64,000 bases of DNA from Symsagittifera roscoffensis (lineage: Eukaryota > Xenacoelomorpha > Acoela > Convolutidae), in contig NC_087065.1 of the NCBI RefSeq assembly GCF_963678635.1, positions 28,663,254 through 28,727,253 of the forward strand. Direction: 5' to 3'. The notes beneath the pieces were generated by a model. The model saw only the letters and a list, made by a program, of their open reading frames with translations, was not told the DNA's origin and did not search any database. Shown in pieces: positions 1-10,423 of this stretch. Position 1 is the stretch's first letter; each line of letters starts with the position of its first letter. The translations under genes were made by a program, and so were the position numbers.

Positions 1-2
1 GC

Positions 3-1040
3 GCAACTGCTCCTACGGACAAGTACTGTTGTGTGATGGATGGCGAGAAATGCTGTTCAGAAAGCCAATACAATGAAGATAAGAAAAAGCTTGTCGATAA
101 GATTATCGAATTGGAAAAGAAAAGTCAACAGGGGGGGTCAAGTCACAATGAAGAAAAGTACATTGACTCCAGTTCTGGCAGCAGATGGAAGAGGAGTATG
201 ATCATATGTTTCTCTGCTATCGTTCTAAGCTGCTTAGCATGCTGTGTGGTTGATTTTCTGTGGAATATTTGTAGCCGTTTTTCAAAAACCCTGACGCCCA
301 CCCGTTTTAAAAAGAACAACCATGAATCCAGGCTTCCTCAGCCTGCGCGGCGGAAATCGTTTCTTTGCTTTGCAGCTCGCAATAAACAAAGATCGCCAAG
401 TGCTGACAGCGAAGATATGGGAGATAGTCTGGAAGGTAGTATAAAGCTAAATTCATCTGCTAATGTGATGGTTCCTAGTAAACAATCGCCAATGACAGAG
501 TCCAGAGCTTCAACCCCTGAAGCTTATCAGGACCAAGCGAAAGCTCTCACACTTACAAGAAGAGAGTTGCAGTTTTTGAAAGCAAAGGTTGAGTCTGATT
601 GCACGAAAGATATGCGTCGATTGGAGATATCAGTTCTACCTTGCCCCAATCAAGGAACTCAATCTGCTGACAACTTGTCGCCTTCGAAAAAGCCAAGTCA
701 TTGTGTAGAGGTAGAACCGACTGGATGTAGTCGTAACTGCCACTCATTGCGAAACTCTCCAGTTTTCCTCAGATCTAAATCACATCCGACTAATGCAGTT
801 AAATTCTTCACTGCCACACGTAGTAGTGGAGCTATTCCCAAAAGCTCGAGCTTGAAATTCGCTACAATGCATTCAATGTCCAGTCGTGACCAGAATTCGA
901 GCTTCGTTCAGAGGGAAATTGACCACTATCTTCAGTCGGAGTCATCAAGCGGGAATATCAATCGAAGTTATCACACTGCATCAGCGAATAAGACACCCTA
1001 TTTGACAACGACCGCGGAGTTTTTCGAGGCAGACTGCTGA
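3..1040 (+). CDS. Unrecognised single-pass membrane protein, 3' coding part
   Basis: The frame is open from the first bases of the window to a TGA at 1038-1040, so the coding region is probably cut at its 5' end; the first ATG is at 36 (334 residues). From that ATG there is a charged region with paired cysteines (CC at about residues 6-7, and another CC just upstream in the same frame). A hydrophobic segment rich in Ile, Val, Leu and Cys follows at about residues 55-78, preceded by a basic RWKR. A roughly 250-residue Ser/Thr-rich, low-complexity tail then ends in FFEADC. This reads as an ectodomain end, one membrane span and a long disordered tail, probably cytoplasmic because basic residues flank the span. 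I recognise no family. It is the only long open frame here without transposon signatures. No nearby AATAAA was found; the first clear one is about 700 bases downstream, inside the repeat. It could be a last exon or a retrocopy. Confidence 0.6.
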   Translation, partial: ATAPTDKYCCVMDGEKCCSESQYNEDKKKLVDKIIELEKKSQQGGSSHNEEKYIDSSSGSRWKRSMIICFSAIVLSCLACCVVDFLWNICSRFSKTLTPTRFKKNNHESRLPQPARRKSFLCFAARNKQRSPSADSEDMGDSLEGSIKLNSSANVMVPSKQSPMTESRASTPEAYQDQAKALTLTRRELQFLKAKVESDCTKDMRRLEISVLPCPNQGTQSADNLSPSKKPSHCVEVEPTGCSRNCHSLRNSPVFLRSKSHPTNAVKFFTATRSSGAIPKSSSLKFATMHSMSSRDQNSSFVQREIDHYLQSESSSGNINRSYHTASANKTPYLTTTAEFFEADC

Positions 1041-1243
1041 ACTTAAAACTATTTTAGCTAAATTCTTCCTTAACTTTTTGCCATTCATTATTTGTTCTAA
1101 AAATTCGAAAACTTATTGATAGTTTGTGTTTGATATTGTGTTTATTCATGTATTCGATACTGGATGGCGTTGTGCTTTTGTATTGTCCTTTGTTTTATAT
1201 TGATTTTGTAAGCTTATTTTTTGTGTTAGTCCTCTCGAATCTG

Positions 1244-1526
1244 GTTAACTATCCCCCCCCCCTCCCTTATTTGGATTTTCAGAAATTCAACTTTGGCTGT
1301 CACATTTTCAATAGCTTAAGAAAATTTTCAGAAAATATATTTAATTAAAATTTTTTATGTAGATACTATAGAAATAGTAGCTAATACAAATACGAACGCG
1401 CGAAAATAATAACCCAATTAATTTTTGAATTTTTTGAAATGCATATTTTATACATAATTGTATGTCAAAATTAATAATGCATAGGGGGAAATAGTTAACA
1501 AGGTCCAGAAGGGGGGGATAGTTAAC
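1244..1526. mobile_element. MITE-like inverted repeat ending in GTTAACTATCCCCCCC
   Basis: GTTAACTATCCCCCCC at 1244 recurs as its exact reverse complement at 1511-1526, about 250 bases away. A weaker third copy (GGGGGAAATAGTTAAC) lies at 1484-1499. Similar text CCTCTC(G/A)AAT is found outside both ends, but it does not abut the repeats as a clean target-site duplication would. A small non-autonomous DNA element is one reading; chance pairing of C and G homopolymers beside HpaI-like palindromes is the other. Confidence 0.4.
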
Positions 1527-2059
1527 AAGATCCGTCCTCTCAAATACAAATATTGTTCCCTTTGATTTTTGAGACTTTCAAGGACTCCATTTTTTCCCCC
1601 TTTCTTAGGCCTTTCGAATTGTTCATAAGTTCACTATGCAAGCGGGTTTTTGACTTTTTCACGAAAAAAAGAGTAGTTCGAGTTATGGTAAATGTGCTCT
1701 ATTTTGGTGGTTTTGCTGTCTGATTTACCATTAAGTGTCAATAAACGAAGTGTAGACGATTACTTCGGTCTTTCGTTTTTTTTTTCAGGTAAAGGATTTT
1801 AAAATAGGTTCAAATTCAATCAATCATCCGTCGACTTTTGTATAGAGTTAACACAACGGCAAATTTCGAATTCAGTTTAAAAAATCACAATTGCTAAAGG
1901 GTTTAAAAAGATCGAAATTTTCCTTTCACATTGGTTGCAATTTTGCCAGCAATTGTGATTTTAGTGCGTCGTTAGGTCTGAAAAAAGTTTTTGTTTATGT
2001 GTGTGTGTGCGCGCTGATGGGAAAAGGGACTTGACATTTTTCATAAGTTAGGAATTTTT

Positions 2060-2830
2060 CTGAAATTTTTTTTGGCATGAAAGGTTTCATCTCAGGTTTT
2101 TCGGATTTGTTGCCGCTCGGTAATTATAAACTCAAATCCAATCAACCATCTGGCGGAGAGTTAAAACAACAGCTTGAGATGGCAAAGATTTGCAATTCGA
2201 ATCCGCTCGGGGGCTTTTTTTGCAAACCTGAGTTTTAGTGCTTTTTCCTACTATCGGCCGTCTGTTTATAATTGTCGGCTTAGTTTTCGTAGCTCGATGG
2301 TTCAGCTTTATTTCAAGTTGCTTATAATATCCATGCTTGAGGTGACAAAGCCCGGGAGTTTGATTCCAGCTGAAACCTGTTTTTCTTGCATATAGAAAAT
2401 TTTGACTAATTCAGATTATTGTGTCTGCTTGTTTTTGATGGCTTAGTTCCGCAGAAAGGACTTTTTTTGAAAATTTGGCTTCTGTATAGCATTGACAATG
2501 CTTTTTATAGAGTTTCTAGTGGAGCAGGTATTTTTTTCACAATTTTTTGGGCTTTTGTTGCATGTTTTTTTATTCCGTTTGATTTTCATAGTCATTCAGC
2601 TTTTTTCCAAGTTGCTGTTTAACCCATAAATGTGACGACAAAGCCTGGGAGTTTGATTCTGGTCGAGAATTGTTTTTTTTTTGCAAACTGAAATTTTTCG
2701 GCTAGCTTAAATTTTAGTCTGTCTGCTTAGTTTTGTCAGCTTAATTTCACAGAATTTTTTTTTCGAAATTCTTTTTTTTCTAGCATTCCTAAAGCTCCTT
2801 GAAAGATTCGATTATTGTAGGTAGTTTTCT
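2060..2830 (+). repeat. Internal repeat, about 293-bp period
   Basis: GACAAAGCC(C/T)GGGAGTTTGATTC occurs at 2344 and again at 2637, with similar flanks: a TCAGCTTT and CAAGTTGCT block before it and a GTCTGCTT and AGTTTTGT block after it. The same pair is in unit 2 at 5474 and 5769. The larger unit is therefore itself built partly of older, diverged tandem repeats of about 290-295 bp. No coding sense was found. Confidence 0.6.
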
Positions 2831-3282
2831 TCCGGATATTTTGCGCTTTCGTAGCAATTTTTACAAAAGCGTCAGCTTAGCGTCTTATAAAGAACCTTCT
2901 TTTTTTCTTATCTAAGTCGCAGATATTGGTGCCACTTTTGGGGCACCTTTCCAGCTTTTTGATGGCATGTGCTTTGACATTGGAATAGTAATAAGTTAAC
3001 ACAGTTGATACTTTTTTTAGGTTATCAATTGAACCGAAAAATTTTGTTTCACACAATATAACTCAGTAAAATTTCAGAATTTTTCGAACTCGATATATTT
3101 TGCAATTTTTTGAAATGCATAATTTATACAATGTGTTTTTATGCTTTAAGAATGTTACATGCAAAATTAATGTGGATGCCTTCAGTTTGTTAAATTCCAA
3201 TTTTATTATTTGCAAGATTGTGTCTATTTGTATTTGGTGCCACTTTTGCAGAATGACATTGGCATTTTATTAGCATGTAGCT

Positions 3283-3455
3283 GCTCCACCCTCAAAATTA
3301 GTATATATTGGCGCCAAAGGCGCTTTTAGAGAAATTTTAAGATCGGTCGGCCAAAAATGGTGTACTTAAAAAGTACCAAAGCGGGGACCCTTTGAGTCGG
3401 CACTGGGTCGAATTCCTGAGAGGGGGAGCCGCCCCCTCCCCTAAATCCGCCCCTG
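3283..3455. mobile_element. hAT-type MITE, 3' half only
   Basis: Matches 7603-7775, including the terminal TAAATCCGCCCCTG and the following AGCATAGG at 3456-3463, which is one half of the 8-bp target-site duplication. The 5' half was removed by the deletion that shortened unit 1. Confidence 0.8.
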
Positions 3456-4379
3456 AGCATAGGCATCGATGATTCGGTATTTCATATAGGTTGATGCTGG
3501 TCTATAAAATAGGCTATTTTTCAGGGTTTAGTTATTTTCATTTCGTGCGTAGATTTTTGAGTAAAAAATGGAAGATAATTCATCGATGAATCAGCGCTCC
3601 GAAATACTAATTATGTCATGAATCAAGCAGAGAAAAATTGGCTCTATAACTTTTTAAGCTTGAATTAGCGGCTCATATTGTTTTCAGTTCGTTAGTATGA
3701 TACTCATTCAGTAGTTATTATCAGTTTTTTATAAATATAAGCAAAGTTGAACGGAGAATGAAACTGCGACTAGCAAAAATAGATTTCGGCTACCGTTGGT
3801 TTAATTTTTGGTTGTATTGGCATTAGTTTTACCTCTTAGTTTCTGTATAGATTTCAGAGGTTAGTCGGATTTTTTGATAGGCCTAAAAATTTAAGTTATT
3901 GCAAAGTGAAAGGATGTTTCTGTAGAGGTATCAAGAATGATCAGAACAAAAATTTCTACGGAACCTCGGGTTGCCATTTTTTTGCTGATTCTAGCTGAAT
4001 TTCTTTGAAACGCTGTTAATACTTGCATTATAGATTGAAACTTGGAAACCTATATAATTCTCTCTGTGGTTTTTTGAGATATTGATTTTTTTGTTTAAGC
4101 TCAAGAAGGTGTGAAAACTTGAAATTAGGTTTTCGTTTTGTATTAAGCGTTAAAAGCTGCCAAGTTGAAAAACTTTCTTTAGAATTGAAATTGGGAATTA
4201 GATGATACCAAATTTACCTGTTTTCGAAAGTCTGTAGTTTTTTCTTAAATTTTTGCTGTATTTTCTGAAGCTGTTAAAACATATATATTACGAAACTGGA
4301 TAGCGTTGTGATTTTATATTTTCCTTTGTTTTATATTGATTTTGAAAGCTTATTTTTTGTGTTAATCCTCTGGAATCTG

Positions 4380-4659
4380 GTTAACTATCCCCCCCCCTAT
4401 TTGGATTTTCAGAAATTCAGCTTTGGCTGTCACATTTTCAATAGCTTAAGACAATTTTCAGAAAATATATTTAATTAAATTTTTTTATGTAGATACTATA
4501 GAAATAGTAGCTTATACAAATACGAACGCGCGAAAATAATAACCCAATTAATTTTTTAATTTTTTGAAATGCATATTTTATACATAATTGTATGTCAAAA
4601 TTATTAATGCATAGGGGGGAAATAGTTAACAAGGTCCAAAAAGGGGGGGGATTGTTAAC
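4380..4659. mobile_element. Second copy of the GTTAAC/poly-C inverted repeat
   Basis: Counterpart of 1244-1526 in unit 2. It has nine C residues at 4389-4397 and eight G residues at 4643-4650, followed by ATTGTTAAC, so the right end has drifted by one base from the left. It adds no independent support, because it was copied with the whole unit. Confidence 0.4.
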
Positions 4660-6420
4660 AAGTTCAGTCCTCTCAAATACAAATATTGTTCCCTTTGATT
4701 TTTGAGACTTTCAAGGACTCCGGTTTTTCCTCCTTTGTTAGGCCTTTCGAATCGTTCATAAGTTCACTATGCAAGCGGGTTTTTAACTTTTTCACGAAAA
4801 AAGAGTAGTTCGAGTTATGGTAAATGTGCTCTATTTTGGTGGTTTTGCAGTCTGATTTACCATTAAGTGTCAATAAACGAAGTGTAGACGATTACTTCGG
4901 TTTTTCGGTTTTTTTTTCAGGTAAAGGATTTTAAAATAGGTTCAAATTCAATCAATCATCCGTCGAATTTTGTATAGAGTTAACACAACTGCAAAATTCG
5001 AATTCAGTTTAAAAAATCACCATTGCTAAAGGGTTTAAAAAGATCGGAATTTTCCTTTCACATTGGTTGCAATTTTCCCAGCAATTGTGATTTTAATGCG
5101 TCGTTAGGTCTGAAAAAAGTTTTTGTTTATGTGTGTGTGTGCGCGCTGACGGGAAAAAGGACTTGACATTTTTCATAAAATAGGAATTTTTCTGAAATTT
5201 TTTTCGGCTTGAAAGATTTCAGCTCAGGTTTTTCGGATTTGTTGCGGCTCGGTAATTATAAATTCAAATCCAATCAACCATCTGGCGGAGAGGTAAAACA
5301 ACAGCTTGAGATGGCAAAGATTTGCAATTCGAATCCGCTCGGGGGCGTTTTTGCAAACTTGAGTTTTAGTGCTTTTTCCTACTATAGTCCGTCTGTTTAT
5401 AATTGTCGGCTTAGTTTTCGTAGCTCGATGGTTCAGCTTTATTTCAAGTTGCTTATAATACCCATGCTTGAGGTGACAAAGCCCGGGAGTTTGATTCCAG
5501 TTGAAACCTGTTTTTCTTGTATATAGAAAATTTTGGCTAATTCAGATTATTGTGTCTGCTTGTTTTTGATGGCTTAGTTCCGCAGAAAGGACTTTTTCTG
5601 AAAATTTGGCTTCTGTATAGCATTGACAATGCTTTTTACAGAGTCTCTAGTGGAGCAGGTAATTTTGTTCCCAATTTTTTGGGCTTTTGTTGCATGTTTT
5701 TTTATTCCGTTTGATTTTCATAGTCATTCAGCTTTCTTCCAAATTGCTGTTTAACCCATGAATAAGACGACAAAGCCCGGGAATTTGATTCAGGTCGAGA
5801 ATTGTTTTTTTTTTGCAAACTGAAGTTTTTCTGCTAGCTTAGATTTCAGTCTGTCTGCTTAGTTTTGTCAACTTAATTTCACAGAATTTTTTTTCGAATT
5901 TTTTTTTTCTAGAAAGATTCGACTATTGTAGATAGTTTTCTTCCAGATATTTTGCGCTTTCGTAGCAATTTTTACACTACCGTTAGCGTAGTGTCTTATA
6001 ACGAACCTTCTTTTTTTCTCACCTAAGTCGCAGATCTTGGTGCCACTTTTGGGGCACCTTTACAGCTTTTTGATAGCATGTGCTTTGACATTGGAATAGT
6101 AATAAGTTAACACAGTTGATACTTTTTTTAGGTTATCAAATGAACCGAAAAATTTTGTTTCACACAATATAACGAAAAAAAACTCAGAATTTTTCCAACT
6201 CGATATATTTTGCAATTTTTCGAATTGCTTAATTTCTAAAATGTGGTTTTATGCTTTAAGATTGTTACATGCAAAGTTAGTGTGGATGCCTTCAGTTTGT
6301 TAAATTCCAATTTTATTTTTTTGCAAGATACAGTCTATTTGTATTTGGTGCCGCTTTTGCTGAATGGCATTGATATTTTATTAGCATGTAGCTGCTTTGT
6401 TCGTGACTAGTCTTTGTCGC

Positions 6421-6545
6421 TGGTTAAGCGTGCGTGGTTGAGTGGTTATTGCGTGAGACTCAAAATCATTCGATTGCAGTAAGCGGTAGATCGAATCCTA
6501 GACATAGCCGAATTTTGCCTAATTCGAGGCTTATTTTGTTTTTTC
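6421..6545 (+). mobile_element. tRNA-derived SINE head or tRNA-Leu-like pseudogene
   Basis: It contains an exact RNA polymerase III A box (TGGTTGAGTGG, 6435-6445; consensus TRGYNNARNNG) and an exact B box (GATCGAATC, 6489-6497; consensus GWTCRANNC), 54 bases apart as in tRNAs with a long variable arm. A loop reading CTCAAAA between them would give a CAA (Leu) anticodon. The anticodon and T stems pair poorly, so this is unlikely to be a working tRNA. A T-rich run near 6534-6546 could terminate transcription. The unit lies in the 1.2-kb block found only in duplication unit 2. Confidence 0.6.
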
Positions 6546-6851
6546 TTGTTGCCCTTTCTAAAGCTGCTTTTTGTAGTGTTCTCGCTAGTATTTGCGAAGC
6601 GAAGCTTCGCCTCTGTGTTAACGTTTTCCTTGACAAAAACTTTCAAAGGACAAAACCGCAACAGATCATACGAAAATTATCACGATAATGGAAACATAAT
6701 GGTTGCCCGGCTCATTTTCAAAAACAAGAATAGTAATTTGCAATTTGATTGAGTGATAGTTGTTACTTGGGCTTGGACGACCTTTTACTTGTTGGAATTC
6801 GTTAAATCATCAAGCAACGACCAATTTTACTCAATTTTTTGTTAACCATTA

Positions 6852-7150
6852 CGAGGCCAAACTGTGCACTGGATAGGAGCACAATTTTGTGTTTGTATGT
6901 TCCTGAATTCCAGCGAACAAGTCTTGAAATATGTTCCAAAATGTAAGTGGATTCCACAAACAAAATTTCAGTGGATTCCGCATACATATACCTGTAACGT
7001 AAATTTTGTCGGCACATTTGTTTTGTTGCGGATTCCAAAACAGCATAGAAGATCAAAGAGAAGTAGCAATGTTGCGGATTCCGCGGTAAATCTGATTTTG
7101 GCATGTTGCTGATTCCGCTTACAATGCAGAGAATGCACAGTTTGGCCTCG
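6852..7150. mobile_element. Tc1/mariner-type MITE with TA target site
   Basis: Perfect 17-bp terminal inverted repeats, CGAGGCCAAACTGTGCA at 6852-6868 and its reverse complement at 7134-7150, are flanked by TA on both sides (6850-6851 and 7151-7152). The match extends through the TA to 21 bp (6848-6868 against 7134-7154). At 299 bp with no coding frame this is a non-autonomous element. The interior repeats GGATTCC five times, often as a near-palindromic GCGGATTCCGC. Confidence 0.8.
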
Positions 7151-7372
7151 TAATCACTACAATGAGTTGATACGTTCAAACCGGGACAAATGAAGCTCAA
7201 TAACACAATGTCCAAATTGTCGGACTGAGCAAGAGTTCCACTCACCTAATTGAATACATGGAGTAAAAATCAAAATAAACGTGCGTCGCGTAAAGAAATC
7301 AAACGCATCACGGGTAATAGTTAGTTAAATAATCATCGCTGAATCAATGAAAGCCTATTTTATAAGCATAGG

Positions 7373-7775
7373 CAGGGGCGGATCTAGGATTTTCTCGAGG
7401 GGAGGGGGCGGACTTTCAAAAAAGTTTCGAAAACTTCGTCGACCTTTTTTTTAGGTCGACCGAATTGAACTTTCGAGCTCTCCCTAAGCACAGTTTAGTC
7501 CCTGTTTTAACAAAATTTTCAATTTGGCAAAAACAGTCCAAAAAAGGCGTTTTTAGGCAATTTTTGGAAAATTTTGACCAAAAAATTGTTTTTTCGGCGC
7601 GCGCTCCACCCTCAAAATTAGTATATATTGGCGCCAAAGGCGCTTTTAGAGAAATTTTAAGATCGGTCGGCCACAAATGGTGTACTTAAAAAGTACCAAA
7701 GCGGGGACCCTTTGAGTCGGCACTGGGTCGAATTCCTGAGAGGGGGAGCCGCCCCCTCCCCTAAATCCGCCCCTG
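7373..7775. mobile_element. Complete hAT-type MITE with 8-bp target-site duplication
   Basis: The ends are CAGGGGCGGATCTAGG and, as reverse complement, CAGGGGCGGATTTAGG; both continue into GGGAGGGGGCGG-like text. A perfect 8-bp direct repeat AGCATAGG flanks it at 7365-7372 and 7776-7783. Length (403 bp), CAGGGGCGG-type ends and 8-bp duplication fit the hAT superfamily. No transposase frame is present. Confidence 0.88.
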
Positions 7776-8603
7776 AGCATAGGCATCGATGATTCGGTAT
7801 TTCATATAGGTTGATGCTAATCTATAAAATAGGCCATTTTTCAGGATTTAGTTATTTTCAGTTCGTGCGTAGATTTTTGAGTAATAAATGGAAGATAATT
7901 CATCGATGAATCAGCGCTCCGAAGTACTAATTATGTCATCAATCAAGCAGAGAAAAATTGGCTCGATAACTTTTTAAGCTTGAATTAGCGGCTCATATTG
8001 TTTTCAGTTTGTTAGTATGATACTCATTCAGTAGTTATTATCAGTTTTTTTTTAATATACGCAAAGTTGAACGGAGAATGAAACTGCGACTAGCAAAAAT
8101 AGATTTCGGCTACCGTTGGTTTAATTTTTGGTTGTATTGGCATTAGTTCTACCTCTTAGTTTCTGTATAGATTTCAGAGGTTAGTCGGATTTTTTGATAG
8201 GCCTAAAAATTTAAGTTATTGCAAAGTGAAAGGATGTTTCTGTAGAGGTATCAAGAATGATCAGAACAAAAATTTCTACGGAACCTCGGGTTGCCAGTTT
8301 TTTGCTTATTCTAGCTGAATTTCTTTGAAACGCTGTTAATACTTGCATTATAGATTGAAACTTGGAAACCTATATAAATCTCTCAGTGGTTTTTTGAGAT
8401 ATTGATTTTTTTTGTTTAAGCTCAAGAAGGTGTGAAAACTTGAAATTATGTTTTCGTTTTGTATTAAGCGTTAAAAGCTGCCAAGTTGAAATACTTTTTT
8501 TAGAATTGAAATTGGGAAGTAGATGATACCAAATTTACCTGTTTTCGAAAGTCTGTAGTTTTTTCTTAAATTTTTGCTGTAGTTTCTGAAGCTGTTGAAA
8601 CAT

Positions 8604-9034
8604 GCTGAATTTTTTTGATTTGAAGAAAGTAAGTGATTATATTTTGTCAGTAATTCCGAGGGACATGTCTTAAGAGCAAAATTTTATTGTCTGCGGTGGC
8701 CATTCAGAAGTTATTACCAGTTTTCTGCCATGTTCTATTCAATATTATGTTATTCATGTTACTGATTCGTCAATAAAAAGAAATGCACGATCAACCCAGG
8801 TGGAGCTAAAAAGTATCATCTCGAAATAAGTGAATCAAATTTATAAAATGGAAGAAGGGAGCTCAGAAGTCAATCAAATTTAAAAGTCAATCAAGTCGTC
8901 TTTTTTCAGCTCAACCCGATACAAACAGAATTACGCATTTCAGGTATTAATAAAACGGCAGAAAGCAACCAAGTTAAATCTTACGTTAATAAATTATAAT
9001 GCAAAAAAAACTGAAAATAGAAACTAAATTTTGT
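8604..9034. other. Intergenic, nothing recognised
   Basis: AT-rich sequence between the tandem duplication and the first Helentron-like repeat. I see no frame with family character, no inverted ends and no RNA gene. Confidence 0.6.
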
Positions 9035-9552
9035 AACAAGACTGCTCATATCAGGGCAAAGCCCTGAATGTTCCGACTGCCTTTTAAGGTTTATGGAGCA
9101 GCAGTAATAAAATAAAAAATTAAATGAAATAAAAAAAAAGAATTTTTTTTTCCAAAATTTGAATTTTTTAAATAAAAATCATCCCCCCACACGCCATATA
9201 AAGTACAAAAAGATAGATTTCGTTCCTTGTAACAAATCAATTATGGCAAATAAGCTTCGTTCAACCAATTTGGAACGATTTATAAGACGGATTAAATCTC
9301 CGCTTACGCGTTAATAGCGCGAATTATATCGCGCGTTAATTGTCCAATGGCAATCTTTAAACCCTCATAACTTTACGAAAAATAATCACAGGTGAAATCC
9401 CTTTTCAAATTTAAGTTCAGGACAACAATGGCTTTCGAATGATAAAAAAAATTCCGTCAAAAATGGCTAGTTAAAAAATCGAAATTTGTTTGAAGAAAAA
9501 AAACCCACCCCGAGCACGAATATTCCGTTACTTTCGTATCGAAAGTCGAAAC
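9035..9552 (-). mobile_element. Helentron/HINE-like element, copy 1
   Basis: Read on the minus strand it starts with GTTTCGAC and a hairpin TTTCGATACGAAAG, followed by GCTCGGGGTGGGTTTTTTTC. Near its end come AGTCGGAAC, a hairpin CAGGGCTTTGCCCTG and the terminus GAGCAGTCTTGTT. An inverted repeat at the very 5' end (GTTCCGAC in other copies) matches GTCGGAAC about 45 bases inside the 3' end, and a stem-loop lies between that repeat and the terminus. This asymmetric arrangement is described for Helentron-associated interspersed elements. There is no coding capacity. The family assignment is inference from structure; an unclassified interspersed repeat is the alternative. Confidence 0.6.
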
Positions 9553-9893
9553 AAAAATATTCATCTGCTGTGTCAACTCAATTTTAAGCAATGGTTTTTT
9601 ACGAAAACCTAATGAGAAAATGGGAAAGTAAACATTCAGAAAAGGCGATCAAATTATTTAGAGGACCAATAAATCAGTGACATCAAACAAATCAGTGACA
9701 TCAGCAAAATTAAATTCATGTTCTCTGTTCAAAATAAAAACCCTGGTTTGACAAAAAAAAAGTGCGCAAACTATCTATCGCGCGAGCTTGGATTTTAGAT
9801 TATACTTAATGCTTCTTTTTCCGAAAGCAGTATGTTTTCATAAAAAGTTTCTTGTATTTTCTGAAGCTGTTTTCTAAGTTACTCAATTTTTTT
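9553..9893. other. Spacer between inverted Helentron-like copies
   Basis: The 341 bases separating the head-to-head copies contain nothing I recognise. Together with its flanks it forms the loop of a potential hairpin with arms of about 520 bp. Confidence 0.6.
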
Positions 9894-10423
9894 GTTCCGA
9901 CTTTTGATATGAAAGTAACGGAATATTTGTGCTCGGGGTGGGTTTTTTTCTTCAGACAAATTTCGACTTTTTAACTAGCTATTTTCGACGGAATTTTTTT
10001 ATACCATTCGAAAGGTATTGTTGCCATGAGCTCAAATTTGAAAAGATATTTTACCTGTGATAATTTTTCGTAAAGTTATGTGGGTTTAAAGATTGCCATA
10101 TTGGTCAATTTGGGACAATTAACGCGCGATATATTTCGCGCTATTAACGCGTAAGCGGAGAGTTAATCCGTCTTAGAAATTGTTCCGAATTGGTTAAAAG
10201 AAGCTCATTTGCCATAATTGATTTGTTACAAGGAGCAAAATCTATCCTTTTGTACTTTATATGGCGTGTGGGTGGATGATTTTCATAAAAAATTTCAAAT
10301 TTTAGAAAAAAAATATTTTCATTTTGTTTTATTACATTTATTTTTTTGATGTTAATACTGCTCCATAAACCTTTAAAGGCAGTCGGAACATTCAGGGCTT
10401 CGCCCTGATACGAGCAGTCTTGT
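9894..10423 (+). mobile_element. Helentron/HINE-like element, copy 2
   Basis: It starts GTTCCGACTTTTGATATGAAAG and ends with hairpin CAGGGCTTCGCCCTG and GAGCAGTCTTGT. The middle holds the family's CG-rich palindromic block around GGGACAATTAACGCGCGAT and TTTCGCGCTATTAACGCG. It is inverted relative to copy 1, with 5' ends facing each other. Scattered substitutions separate the two copies, so they are not a recent exact duplication. Confidence 0.6.

Larger units (their letters stand above)
1155..4282 (+). repeat. Tandem duplication, unit 1 (about 3.1 kb)
   Basis: This stretch is repeated in the same orientation at 4291-8603, starting at the shared text around ACTGGAT(A/G)GCGTTGTG and ending at GAAGCTGTT(A/G)AAACAT. 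The copies agree closely apart from scattered substitutions, small indels and one large difference: about 1.2 kb present in unit 2 (6397-7605) is missing here, with a GCT microhomology at the join near 3285. No convincing gene lies inside. The open frames at 2174-2395 and 2419-2622 differ in length between the copies and have no recognisable domains. Confidence 0.9.
4291..8603 (+). repeat. Tandem duplication, unit 2 (about 4.3 kb)
   Basis: Second direct copy of 1155-4282, only 8 bases after it. It is longer because it keeps a 1.2-kb internal block carrying a tRNA-like repeat, a mariner-type MITE and the 5' half of a hAT MITE. The 3' half of that hAT element and its right target-site duplication are in both units. 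The insertion therefore came before the duplication, and unit 1 lost the block later. Confidence 0.9.

Noticed and set aside
2174-2395. Open frame repeated in the tandem duplication (5209-5526 in unit 2)
   Set aside because: Lengths and starts differ between units and there are no domain features; repeated only because the DNA was duplicated.
6421-6510. Functional tRNA-Leu gene
   Set aside because: The promoter boxes fit, but anticodon and T stems have several mismatches.
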